Below are positions 1 through 7,100 of a stretch of DNA of 10,477 nt, piece after piece. The notes under the pieces were generated by a model. That model did not search any database and was not told the origin of the DNA. It saw only the letters and a list, made by a program, of their open reading frames with translations. The stretch lies in NCBI GenBank assembly GCA_002796165.1, contig PCWF01000160.1, positions 1 to 10,477 of the forward strand. Direction: 5' to 3'. Both the position numbers and the translations under genes were made by a program. The first letter of the stretch is position 1, and each line of letters begins with the position of its first letter. The stretch comes from Nitrospinae bacterium CG11_big_fil_rev_8_21_14_0_20_56_8. Its GTDB lineage: Bacteria > Nitrospinota > Nitrospinia > Nitrospinales > VA-1.

Positions 1-15
1 CCTGACTACCTCTAA

Positions 16-45
16 TTATCCCCGTTTTATATCTGGTTGTATAAT
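16..45 (+). promoter_or_regulatory. Possible promoter for the first membrane-protein gene
   Basis: A perfect TATAAT hexamer lies at 40-45 in an AT-rich stretch. The best -35 candidate at 18 nt spacing is TTATCC (16-21), which matches the consensus at only three positions, so the call rests on the -10 element. It would give a leader of roughly 160 nt before the ATG at 212. No other gene start lies between it and that ATG. This is inference from sequence only. Confidence 0.3.
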
Positions 46-115
46 TTATTTTCAAGATCGGTGGCCGGGGAAATTTTTGGTTTTTTAGTGAAGCTGGAAA
101 ACGATAGCAGGTGAA

Positions 116-147
116 CCCGGGCGCCGGAATTCAGGGACCGGCCCGGG
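116..147 (+). other. Strong GC-rich hairpin in the leader of the first gene
   Basis: CCCGGG (116-121) pairs with CCCGGG (142-147) and CCGG (124-127) pairs with CCGG (138-141). This gives a 10-bp all-GC stem with a 2-nt bulge (122-123) and a 10-nt loop (128-137). No T-tract follows on either strand, so it does not look like a standard intrinsic terminator. It ends 64 nt before the ATG at 212, inside the presumed 5' leader, where it could act on mRNA stability or be a protein-binding palindrome. The structure is seen directly; the role is unknown. Confidence 0.4.
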
Positions 148-211
148 GCTAACGCGAAGCACACCCCCATCCCATCAAGGCAAAAAATACAAGGTTCAAT
201 CGGAGGAGCGA

Positions 212-1051
212 ATGAGCACCAGTGATAAAGAGAACGAAAACCAGCCCCCCCAGAGTCCCGAAGACCGGTTGGAGAAGATAAAAAAGGAAGCTAAAGAAGA
301 CCCCAGCCAGTATTATGCCCAGGGCGATCATGGTGATGAGGGGATTACTCCTGCCGACTACGAAAAGTCGATCCCCGAACCTGAGAAGAAAGAAGAAGAA
401 ATCAATATGTTCAAGGCGGTGGCTTTTTTAGGATTCGGCCTTGCCGCATTGGCGATCATTTTTATTTTATTCTTTATCCGCGATATCGACGAACGCGTGG
501 GTCACGTGGACTCAGCGGTGAACAGCCTGGAAACCAAGATCGCTCCGCTCAAAAAGGAAATGGACGACCGGTTTGGGACCGTTCAAGGCGAGATTGGCGG
601 ACTTCGCGAGAAGGTGAACAACTACGAGCGCGTGACCGCCATCATGGAATTGAAACGTGCCCTGGTCACGATTCAGGAAATGTCTTTGGGCGATTCCCCC
701 CAGGTCAAAGCCAAGTCTCATCAGGTGGTCACCAGCATCGAAGCCCTGCTACAGGAATTTGGCGTGGCGACGAAAACCCCGGCTGGCACGGTTGAAGTCC
801 AGGAAGAGACTGGGGCTCCGGTTGCCGCCCCCCCGTCCGCGCCTGCTGTTGAAGCGGTAGCGGAGCCTGTTCCGGCCGCCGCCGAACCCGCTCAGGCTCC
901 TGCCGCACCGGCGGAAGAAGCGCCTGCGGTTGCGGCTCCCGCTGAGGAGGAGAAAGCTCCCGCCAAGGAAGAAGCCGCCGATGACGCCGATGACGCCGCA
1001 GACGACGAGGATGAAGACGATAGTGAAGATGACGAGGATAAAAAGGAGTGA
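212..1051 (+). CDS. Single-pass membrane protein with coiled-coil-like middle and acidic Ala/Pro-rich tail, function unknown
   Basis: This is a 279-residue protein that I do not recognise as a named family. The hydrophilic, charged N-terminal region (residues 1-65) is followed by one hydrophobic segment at about 66-89, ending in the run IIFILFFIR. Residues about 90-185 are charged and heptad-like (VNSLETKIAPLKKEM and following), consistent with a coiled coil. About 187-250 is Ala/Pro/Glu-rich low-complexity sequence. The end (about 251-279) is almost entirely Asp, Glu, Ala and Lys. The ATG at 212 is well supported by a GGAGGAG Shine-Dalgarno sequence at 202-208. The next gene on the same strand, a LapA-like membrane protein, starts 61 nt after the stop, so the two may be co-transcribed. 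A role in envelope organisation would fit the layout but is only inference; membrane topology cannot be fixed from the charges. The reading frame is secure and the function open. Confidence 0.85.
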   Translation: MSTSDKENENQPPQSPEDRLEKIKKEAKEDPSQYYAQGDHGDEGITPADYEKSIPEPEKKEEEINMFKAVAFLGFGLAALAIIFILFFIRDIDERVGHVDSAVNSLETKIAPLKKEMDDRFGTVQGEIGGLREKVNNYERVTAIMELKRALVTIQEMSLGDSPQVKAKSHQVVTSIEALLQEFGVATKTPAGTVEVQEETGAPVAAPPSAPAVEAVAEPVPAAAEPAQAPAAPAEEAPAVAAPAEEEKAPAKEEAADDADDAADDEDEDDSEDDEDKKE

Positions 1052-1053
1052 GG

Positions 1054-1069
1054 CGGTAATCGCTTACCG
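1054..1069 (+). other. Small perfect hairpin between the two membrane-protein genes
   Basis: CGGTAA (1054-1059) and TTACCG (1064-1069) form a perfect 6-bp inverted repeat around a TCGC tetraloop. It starts 3 nt after the stop of the first gene. No T-run follows, so it is not a clear terminator. It could protect a 3' end or attenuate read-through into the LapA-like gene. Confidence 0.3.
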
Positions 1070-1112
1070 ATTCCGATCGTCCATCTTCCATTAAAATTCT
1101 GCCGGTCCAGGG

Positions 1113-1442
1113 ATGCCTGCCCTTAAAGTCATTGTTGCCGTTCTGTTCTTTATCTTCATCGCATCCCTGGCGGTGAAGAATATGAATGCGGTGGAGCTTA
1201 CGTATTATGACTATAAGCTCCAGACCCATTCTTTCCACCTTCCATTGATGGTCGTGATCCTCGTCCCCTTTGTTCTCGGGATTTTCTCGGCCTGGTTTTT
1301 GGGGGCGGTTTCCCGGTTACGGTTGCGGACGGAATTCCGCCGCCACAGCCGCACCATCCAATCCCTTCAGGAAGAGCTGGACCGGCTCAAGGGTCCCTCG
1401 GTTTCATCCGAAATAATCCCCGAAAATCCAAATCATTCTTAA
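1113..1442 (+). CDS. LapA-like (DUF1049) inner-membrane protein
   Basis: This 109-residue protein has the family layout. An N-terminal transmembrane helix (about 3-20) is followed by the short periplasmic segment VKNMNAVELTYYDYKL, matching the Asn...Val-x-Leu-x-Tyr/Phe pattern of LapA proteins. A second helix (about 43-65) contains the typical FVLGIFSAWFLG, followed by a basic cytoplasmic stretch (RLRLRTEFRRHSR) and a short coiled-coil-like end (about 80-93). In enterobacteria LapA works with LapB in controlling lipopolysaccharide synthesis; outside that group the role is less certain. No lapB-like gene is visible here, so I give no symbol. The ATG at 1113 keeps the whole first helix. Its ribosome site is weak (CAGGG directly before the ATG), and later in-frame ATGs would remove the helix. 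Family assignment is by recognised pattern. Confidence 0.8.
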   Translation: MPALKVIVAVLFFIFIASLAVKNMNAVELTYYDYKLQTHSFHLPLMVVILVPFVLGIFSAWFLGAVSRLRLRTEFRRHSRTIQSLQEELDRLKGPSVSSEIIPENPNHS

Positions 1443-1482
1443 AGTTAGATACGAATTCCCAGATTTATTGTGAGGTTCGTTC

Positions 1483-1500
1483 GCCTCTCGGCGGGGAGGC
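1483..1500. terminator. Hairpin between convergent genes, possible bidirectional terminator
   Basis: GCCTCTC (1483-1489) pairs with GGGGAGGC (1494-1500) as a 7-bp stem with one T-G wobble and a GGCG loop (1490-1493). It sits in the 58-nt gap between the stop of the LapA-like gene and the stop of the convergent aguA. The position suits transcription termination from both sides. Neither strand has a T-tract after the stem, so it is not a textbook Rho-independent terminator. Confidence 0.35.
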
Positions 1501-2553
1501 TCAAGCCGGCTGTTGCTGGGTGAGGCAATGGACGCCGCCCAACCCGGCGACCAGCACCGTGCACGGGATGGGCAGGATGATTTTGGAGGGAAACAGCTCC
1601 TGCAGGATTTGCCGGACCCGGTCGTCGTTTTCATGGTTGTAGGTGGGGAGCAGGAGGGTCCGGTTGCCGATGTAGAAATTGGCGTAGCTGGCGGGCAGGC
1701 GCACCCCATCGTCAATTACAGGGCCGGGCATGGGAAGGGGAATGACCTTGAAAGCTCTCCCATCGGGGCCGGTCGCCCCTTGCAGATCGGAAAACAACTT
1801 TTGTAATCCGGCGTAGTTTTCGTCCGCCGCATTTTCTTCCACCGCGCAAACGATGGTGTCCCGGCTTACGAACCGGGCCAGGTTGTCCACGTGGCCGTCG
1901 GTATCGTCTCCAACCAGGCCTGCATTCAACCAGATCACCTGCCGCACCCCCAAAAAATTTTTCAGATATTGTTCCATTTCTTCCCGCGTAACCGGTCCGT
2001 TTCGGCTGGGGTTCAGGAGGCAGGAATCGGTGGTCAGGCAGGTGCCTTGTCCATTGACGTCGATCGCGCCGCCTTCCAGAACGATGCCGGGATGGAAGGT
2101 GGGAAGGCCGAGGGCTTGGGAGATCCGGTCCCCGGATTGATCGTCGAGTTGCCACGGGTACTTTTTGCCCCACGAGTTGAATCCCCATTTGTTCATCGCA
2201 ATTTCCTTTCCCGATCCCGTATCGCGGACAATGAAGTTGGGGCCGAAATCGCGGATCCACGAGTCGTTGGTGGGGATGAGGTGGAAATGGATGTTTCCGG
2301 GAGACTGCAGGATCTGGGCGGCCAGTTTCCGCTCCACCCGTTGCCGGGCGGATTCGTCCTTGACCAGAATGTGAACGGCCTCGCCCGCGATCAGGCCGGA
2401 AACGATGGCGCTGTAGGCCGTTTCCACCTCTTCGATAGCATGCCCCGGCCAGGTTTCGGGGTTATGGGGCCAGGCCAGCCAGGTTCCCGCATGGGGCTCC
2501 CATTCCGCCGGCATGCGGTATCCCTGAGAGACGGGGGACGATGGATCAGGCAT
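1501..2553 (-). CDS. aguA: Agmatine deiminase
   Basis: This enzyme hydrolyses agmatine to N-carbamoylputrescine and ammonia in the arginine-decarboxylase route to putrescine. It is a cytoplasmic member of the guanidino-group-modifying (pentein-fold) superfamily. The 350-residue product has the usual length. It opens with the family-typical YRMPAEWEPHAGTWLAWPHN (12-31). It also carries NDSWIRDFGP (96-105), VLEGGAIDVNGQGT (158-171) and GDDTDGHVDNLARF (215-228, with the conserved His221). Near the C-terminus is GGVHCLTQQQP (339-349), where Cys343 is the expected nucleophile. The open frame extends upstream to 2862, but that part lies inside aguB in another frame. The ATG at 2553 precedes the first recognisable family sequence and overlaps the aguB stop by 8 nt (ATGCCTGA). 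No Shine-Dalgarno sequence is seen, so translation is probably coupled to aguB. The enzyme calls of the two neighbours support each other. Confidence 0.95.
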   Translation of the reverse strand: MPDPSSPVSQGYRMPAEWEPHAGTWLAWPHNPETWPGHAIEEVETAYSAIVSGLIAGEAVHILVKDESARQRVERKLAAQILQSPGNIHFHLIPTNDSWIRDFGPNFIVRDTGSGKEIAMNKWGFNSWGKKYPWQLDDQSGDRISQALGLPTFHPGIVLEGGAIDVNGQGTCLTTDSCLLNPSRNGPVTREEMEQYLKNFLGVRQVIWLNAGLVGDDTDGHVDNLARFVSRDTIVCAVEENAADENYAGLQKLFSDLQGATGPDGRAFKVIPLPMPGPVIDDGVRLPASYANFYIGNRTLLLPTYNHENDDRVRQILQELFPSKIILPIPCTVLVAGLGGVHCLTQQQPA

Positions 2554-3427
2554 CGGGTTCGATGGTGAGGCGATTGATGTTTGGGTAGGCGTCGGTTCTC
2601 CGGTCGCGGTAAAAGGGCCAGTTTCGGCGGGTTTTTTCGATGCGTCCCAAATCGCATTCCACCACAAGGATTTCCGCGCGGTCGGTAGATCCTTTCGCCA
2701 AGGTCTCCCCGAACGGGTCGCACACGAAGGATCGCCCCCAGAATTCCAGCGCGCCTTCCCGGCCCACGCGGTTGATGGAGGCGACGTACACGCCATTGGC
2801 AATGGCATGGCTTTTCTGTATGGTTTCCCATGCGGCGGCCTGCTTTTCCATTTCTCCCGCATCGTGTTCCTGAAAGCCGATGGCGGTGGGATAAAACAGG
2901 ATCTCGGCGCCCGCGAGAGCCGTCAGCCGGGCCGCTTCCGGGAACCATTGGTCCCAGCAGATCAGCACCCCGATCTTTCCATACCGTGTGGTGAAGGATC
3001 GGAATCCGAGATCTCCGGGAGTGAAGTAGTATTTCTCGTAGAAACAGGGGTCGTCCGGAATGTGCATCTTCCGGTACGTGCCGGCGATCGAGCCGTCGCT
3101 ATCGATGACCACCGCGCTGTTATGGTAGATCCCGGCGATGCGTTTTTCAAACAGGGGAGCGATGATGACGACTTCCAGTTCGCCCGCCAGTTTGGAAAAA
3201 GTCTCGGTCGTGGGACCGGGAATGGGTTCCGCCAGGTCGAAATGGTTGATATCCACCGTCTGGCAGAAATACTGGGAACGAAACAGTTCCTGCAGACAAA
3301 TGATCTGAGCGCCCTGTTGGGACGCTTCGATGATGGCCTGAACCGATTCCTCAAGATTGTCGTGAATCTCGGGAACGCAGGGCATCTGAATGAGACCGAT
3401 CGTTCGAATTTGATTTTTGAGGGCCAT
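2546..3427 (-). CDS. aguB: N-carbamoylputrescine amidase
   Basis: This nitrilase-superfamily amidase hydrolyses N-carbamoylputrescine to putrescine, CO2 and ammonia, the step after AguA. The 293-residue product matches the usual family length of about 290-300. The Glu-Lys-Cys catalytic triad is visible: Glu47 in ICLQELFRSQYFCQ, Lys120 in TYRKMHIPDDP, and Cys157 in GVLICWDQWFPEAARL. The sequences FYEKYYFTPGD (129-139), SINRVG (217-222) and FWGRSFVCDPFG (229-240) are typical of plant and bacterial AguB. The ATG at 3427 gives an N-terminus (ALKNQIRTIGLIQM) that starts right at the first beta strand. An upstream in-frame TTG at 3508 would add 27 residues unlike the family and is less likely. No clear ribosome-binding site precedes either start. 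It is first in a two-gene operon with aguA, downstream of the promoter at 3558-3586. Confidence 0.95.
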   Translation of the reverse strand: MALKNQIRTIGLIQMPCVPEIHDNLEESVQAIIEASQQGAQIICLQELFRSQYFCQTVDINHFDLAEPIPGPTTETFSKLAGELEVVIIAPLFEKRIAGIYHNSAVVIDSDGSIAGTYRKMHIPDDPCFYEKYYFTPGDLGFRSFTTRYGKIGVLICWDQWFPEAARLTALAGAEILFYPTAIGFQEHDAGEMEKQAAAWETIQKSHAIANGVYVASINRVGREGALEFWGRSFVCDPFGETLAKGSTDRAEILVVECDLGRIEKTRRNWPFYRDRRTDAYPNINRLTIEPDA

Positions 3428-3476
3428 GATCGAGCGGCGAAGGTGGCTTGATAGAGTATTCCAGCCCGTTCCCGGA

Positions 3477-3492
3477 CCTTCGATTCCGAAGG
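3477..3492 (-). promoter_or_regulatory. Hairpin in the aguB leader
   Basis: CCTTCG (3477-3482) and CGAAGG (3487-3492) form a perfect 6-bp inverted repeat around a 4-nt loop. It lies between the predicted transcription start (near 3551) and the aguB ATG (3427), about 50 nt before the start codon. No T-run follows on the minus strand, so it is not an obvious attenuator. It may be an RNA structure or an operator-like palindrome; its function is inferred only from position. Confidence 0.3.
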
Positions 3493-3557
3493 GTGAGGCC
3501 AGGGGCAAATTGGAAATTTATTACAGGTTGCGATGGGTTCCAGAATATCCGGAGGTG

Positions 3558-3586
3558 AGTATAGAGGAAATCCCGGCGTTTCTCAA
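3558..3586 (-). promoter_or_regulatory. Sigma70-type promoter for aguB-aguA
   Basis: Read on the minus strand, TTGAGA (3586-3581) is separated by exactly 17 nt from TATACT (3563-3558). Each hexamer matches five of six consensus positions. Transcription would start near 3551 and leave a leader of about 120 nt before aguB. The orientation, spacing and match make this the best promoter in the window. Confidence 0.65.
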
Positions 3587-3613
3587 TTTCCAAATCCGGT
3601 GTCCTCAAAGCCA

Positions 3614-3642
3614 TTGTTTCGCCCCGGCAATTATGTTAAAAG
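3614..3642 (+). promoter_or_regulatory. Possible promoter for the orf-mfd-ppiC-surA run
   Basis: TTGTTT (3614-3619) is followed after 17 nt by TAAAAG (3637-3642), with a second AT-rich hexamer TATAAA at 3643-3648. Each element matches the sigma70 consensus at four positions. It points toward the gene at 3709 and would sit back to back with the aguB promoter. The match is modest and should be treated as a candidate. Confidence 0.35.
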
Positions 3643-3708
3643 TATAAAGACTCCTTTGTTTTAATGGCTTTTGTCCTCAGCTTTCAGGCCTTCCACCGTT
3701 GATTCATT

Positions 3709-4149
3709 TTGATTTTCCATTCCAGATTCCATGCCCTACCGGGTGCGGGAGTAAACTGGAATCAATACCGTACCGTGTGGGTAAAACAAGCCTTCAGAGA
3801 TTATTATAAGCCCAAACTCAGGCGGGAATTGGGCCGCCCTCCCACGCAAGAGGAGATGGACTGCCGCTTCGAGGAGATTTATCGCCAGGTCAATCTGACC
3901 CTGCTGGTCGGGATTCAGGAAGGTGTGGGGATTAATTTTTACGAAATCGCCCGATTTGTAAAAGAGGAATTCGATGCATGGCGGGACCGGCCGGAGGAGT
4001 TTTTGTTCGAACGGTTCGGGGGAGGAAATTTCAAACTCAATTTCTATGAAGGTCCCTCGTTTATCGTCTGCGTGAATTTTAAGCCCAAGGGAGAACCCAA
4101 ATGGGAATCCCTCATCCAGAAGAAACCGGGCTCAACGCCCGCCGGTTGA
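3709..4149 (+). CDS. Uncharacterised 146-residue protein upstream of mfd
   Basis: I do not recognise this family. The product has no signal peptide or transmembrane segment and appears to be a small soluble protein. Visible features are a basic, aromatic segment (NQYRTVWVKQAFRDYYKPKL, 18-37), an acidic helical stretch around PPTQEEMDCRFEEIYRQVN (44-62), and a hydrophobic helix-like LTLLVGIQEGVGINFYEIARFV (63-84, shown here as a single motif region only by position). A beta-like end contains FKLNFYEGPSFIVCVNFKPK (108-127). The start is uncertain: a stop at 3700 bounds the frame and it has no ATG near its beginning, leaving TTG at 3709 or GTG at 3775 (residue 23), neither with a Shine-Dalgarno sequence. 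The stop is only 15 nt before mfd, so co-transcription with mfd is likely. Coding is supported by the long frame, normal composition and tight spacing. A function cannot be given from sequence. Confidence 0.7.
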   Translation: MIFHSRFHALPGAGVNWNQYRTVWVKQAFRDYYKPKLRRELGRPPTQEEMDCRFEEIYRQVNLTLLVGIQEGVGINFYEIARFVKEEFDAWRDRPEEFLFERFGGGNFKLNFYEGPSFIVCVNFKPKGEPKWESLIQKKPGSTPAG

Positions 4150-4164
4150 CCCCTTTTCCTTTCC

Positions 4165-7100
4165 ATGAAATCGAGTGCCCGCATAAGCGATCCTTCCGCA
4201 TTACCCTTCCAGGACCGACTGCGTTCTCTGTCGCACCTTCTCCTTGAGAAACAGAGCCGCCTGACCGTGGAAGGGCTCTCGGGGGCCTCGCGCGCCTTTT
4301 TTCTGGCGAGCCTGGAAAAACAGATTCCGTCGGCTCCCATCGCGGTCCTGACGGGGGACCAAAACACCGGCGAAACCCTGCTGAGCGATTTAAAGTACTT
4401 TTTTCGTTTCGAGAATATCAAGATCGAGCCGCGTTTTTTCCCGACCTGGGAATTGCTACCCTACGAACCCCTGTCCCCCCTGAGCGAAATTTCGGGCGAG
4501 CGCCTGACGGTTCTTCACCGGCTACAGAAGGGGGAGCGATTGTTCCTGGTGGTTCCCCTGGAGGCGTTGATGCAGTTCGTGATGCCCCGTTCCGTGCTGA
4601 ACCGGTTGGTCTTCCCGGTCCGCCAGGGCGACTCGCTCGGGCGCGATCTTCTGGAGACCTGCCTTGCCGATAATGGTTATTCCAGGGTCAATCTGGTGGA
4701 AGGCCGGGGGGAATTCAGCGTGCGGGGGGACATAGTGGACGTGTTTCTTCCCGCATCGTCCAACCCGGTGCGCATTGAATTTTTCGGCGACGAAGTGGAA
4801 AGCATCCGCGTCTTCGATGCCATGACCCAGGTATCCATGGATAATTTTCGGGAGATCCAGATTCTTCCGGTACGGGAGGTCTGCCCCACTCCCGACGAGG
4901 CGGAGCGGGCCATTGAGAAGATTCTCCTCCACGGGCGAGACCAGGGGGTGGACCGCCACGCCTTGCGCGAGTTGACCGAAAAAATTCAGCACCTGGGGTC
5001 CTTTGCCGGAATCGAACACCTCGCGCCATTTTTTTATCCCGGGAAGGAAACCCTGTTCGACTACCTCCCACCGGAGACGGTTTGGGTCGTGGATGAGGTG
5101 GACCGCGTCCGCGAAAAGGGGCGGCAGTATCATGAAATGATTCTGGCCGAGTACGAGGGGTGCATGGAACGTGAAGATGTTGCACCCTTACCGGAAAATT
5201 TTTACCTGAATTACGAGGAATTGGAACGGCGCCTGGAATCCTTCTCAAACCTCCACCTCAACACCCTCAAGCTCACCGAGAACGGCGCTCCCCATACCTG
5301 TCATTTCGACCTGAAACCCACACCTCCTTTCCGCGGACAATTCGAGTCGTTTGCCGAACAGGTGATGGCCTGGGAAGAGGCGGGACTGAAAGTTTCCGTC
5401 ATCGCTTCCACCAAGGGCCAGGTGCGGCGGGTTCTTGAGTTTTTCGATGAATACGGGTTGTCGCTCGGTGTCGACCAGGGATACATCAGCTTCGGATTCC
5501 AATTTCCCGATGCGGGAAGGGTCTTCGTTGCCGAGCATGAAATTTTCGGACGAACCCACAAGCACCGGCACCGGCGGAAACCCCGGTCGCAAAGTTTCCA
5601 GCGGGGTTTTAAGGACCTCAAGCCCGGAGACTTCCTGGTTCATGTCGATTATGGGATCGGCCGGTACGAGGGAACCCGGGAACTGGAAACCGGCGGCGGC
5701 GGGGAATTCCTGGAAATCGCTTATGCGGATCAGGAGAAGCTGTATATCCCGATGGACGGGCTTGGCTATATTCAGAAATATCTCGGTTCCGGCGACCTCC
5801 AGCCCGCCTTGAGCAAGCTGGGAAGCGTGAGCTGGAAGCGCCAGAAGGAGAAGGTCAAAAACTCCATCCGGGAGATGGCCGAGGACCTGCTCAAACTTTA
5901 TGCCCAACGCGAAGTGATTCAGGGCAAATCGTATCCTCCCAATCCCATATCGGTTCAGGAGTTCGCCGATTCGTTCGAATATGTGGAAACCGAGGACCAG
6001 TTGAAGGCCATCGAGGAAGTGGAGGAGGATCTCGAGGGGGATAAACCCATGGACCGCCTCATTTGCGGGGATGTGGGGTACGGAAAGACGGAAGTGGCCA
6101 TGCGGGCCGCTTTCAAAGTGGTGCTTGAAAAGAAACAGGTGGCGATCCTGGTACCCACCACCATTCTTGCGCAACAGCACCTGCTTTCCTTTCAGGAACG
6201 GTTCCGGAGTTACCCGATGAATATCGACTGCGTTTCCCGATTTCGTTCCCCGGGGGAACAAAAACGGATCCTGGAAAAATTGAAACGGGGGGAAATCGAT
6301 ATCATCATCGGAACCCACCGGTTGTTATCCCGGGACGTGAAGTTCGCCGATCTGGGATTGATCGTCATTGACGAGGAACAGCGGTTCGGCGTCAAGCACA
6401 AGGAGCAACTCAAAAAACTGCGCACCTCGGTGGACATCCTGACTCTCACGGCCACCCCGATCCCGCGGACGCTTCACTTCTCGTTGATGGGAGTCAGGGA
6501 CCTGAGCGTCATCGAAACCCCGCCCAGCGACCGGTTGGCGATCAAAACTTTCATCCGGAAATTTGACGAGAAAGTCATTCGGGAAGCAATTCTGCGCGAG
6601 CTGGACCGGGAAGGGCAGATTTTTTTCGTCCACAACAAGGTACACAGTATTCATTCCATGGCGGAGATGATCCGGGAGATCGTTCCCCAGGTGCGGCTGG
6701 GCATTGCCCACGGCCAGCTTCCCGAAAAACAACTTGAAAAAGTCATGCGGCAGTTCATCGACCGTGAGATCGATCTCCTGCTTGCCACGACCATTGTGGA
6801 ATCGGGACTTGACATTCCCTCCGCCAATACGATCATTATCAACCGGGCCGATCAATTCGGCCTGGCCCAGCTCTACCAGTTGCGCGGCCGGGTGGGACGG
6901 TACAAGCACCAGGCCTACGCCTATCTGTTGATTCCCGGTGCGATGGCGATTTCTGAGGATGCGCGAATGCGAATCACCGCCATCGAGGAGATGAGTGAAC
7001 TGGGATCGGGTTTTCAGCTTGCGGCGCGGGATATGGAAATCCGCGGGGTAGGGAACATGCTCGGGCACGATCAATCCGGGCATATCAATTCCATCGGGTT

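Noticed and set aside
66..90. T-rich runs (AAATTTTTGGTTTTTT) as a terminator for a gene upstream of the window
   Set aside because: No stem of useful length precedes the T-runs; the best inverted repeat is only about 3 bp.
1891..2568. Long plus-strand open frame of 225 codons opposite aguA
   Set aside because: It lies fully antisense to aguA, whose family motifs are unambiguous; the translated product has no recognisable domain and is explained by codon bias on the other strand.
2554..2862. Upstream extension of aguA by 103 residues in the same frame
   Set aside because: This part runs inside aguB in another frame and does not resemble agmatine deiminases, which begin near YRMPAEWEPH.
3732..3755. 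ATG with seven codons (MPYRVRE) then a stop, just inside the unknown gene, as an alternative start with a frameshift
   Set aside because: It is in a different frame and stops at once; there is no evidence of a frameshift, and the main frame is open from 3703.
3826..3855. LGRPPTQEE in the unknown protein resembling the LGR.PT.EE phrase of sigma factors
   Set aside because: Only this short phrase matches; no other sigma region is present and the protein is too short.
5245..6318. Long minus-strand open frame of 357 codons opposite mfd
   Set aside because: It is antisense to the conserved mfd translocase region and shows no domain of its own; a shadow of the GC-rich coding strand.
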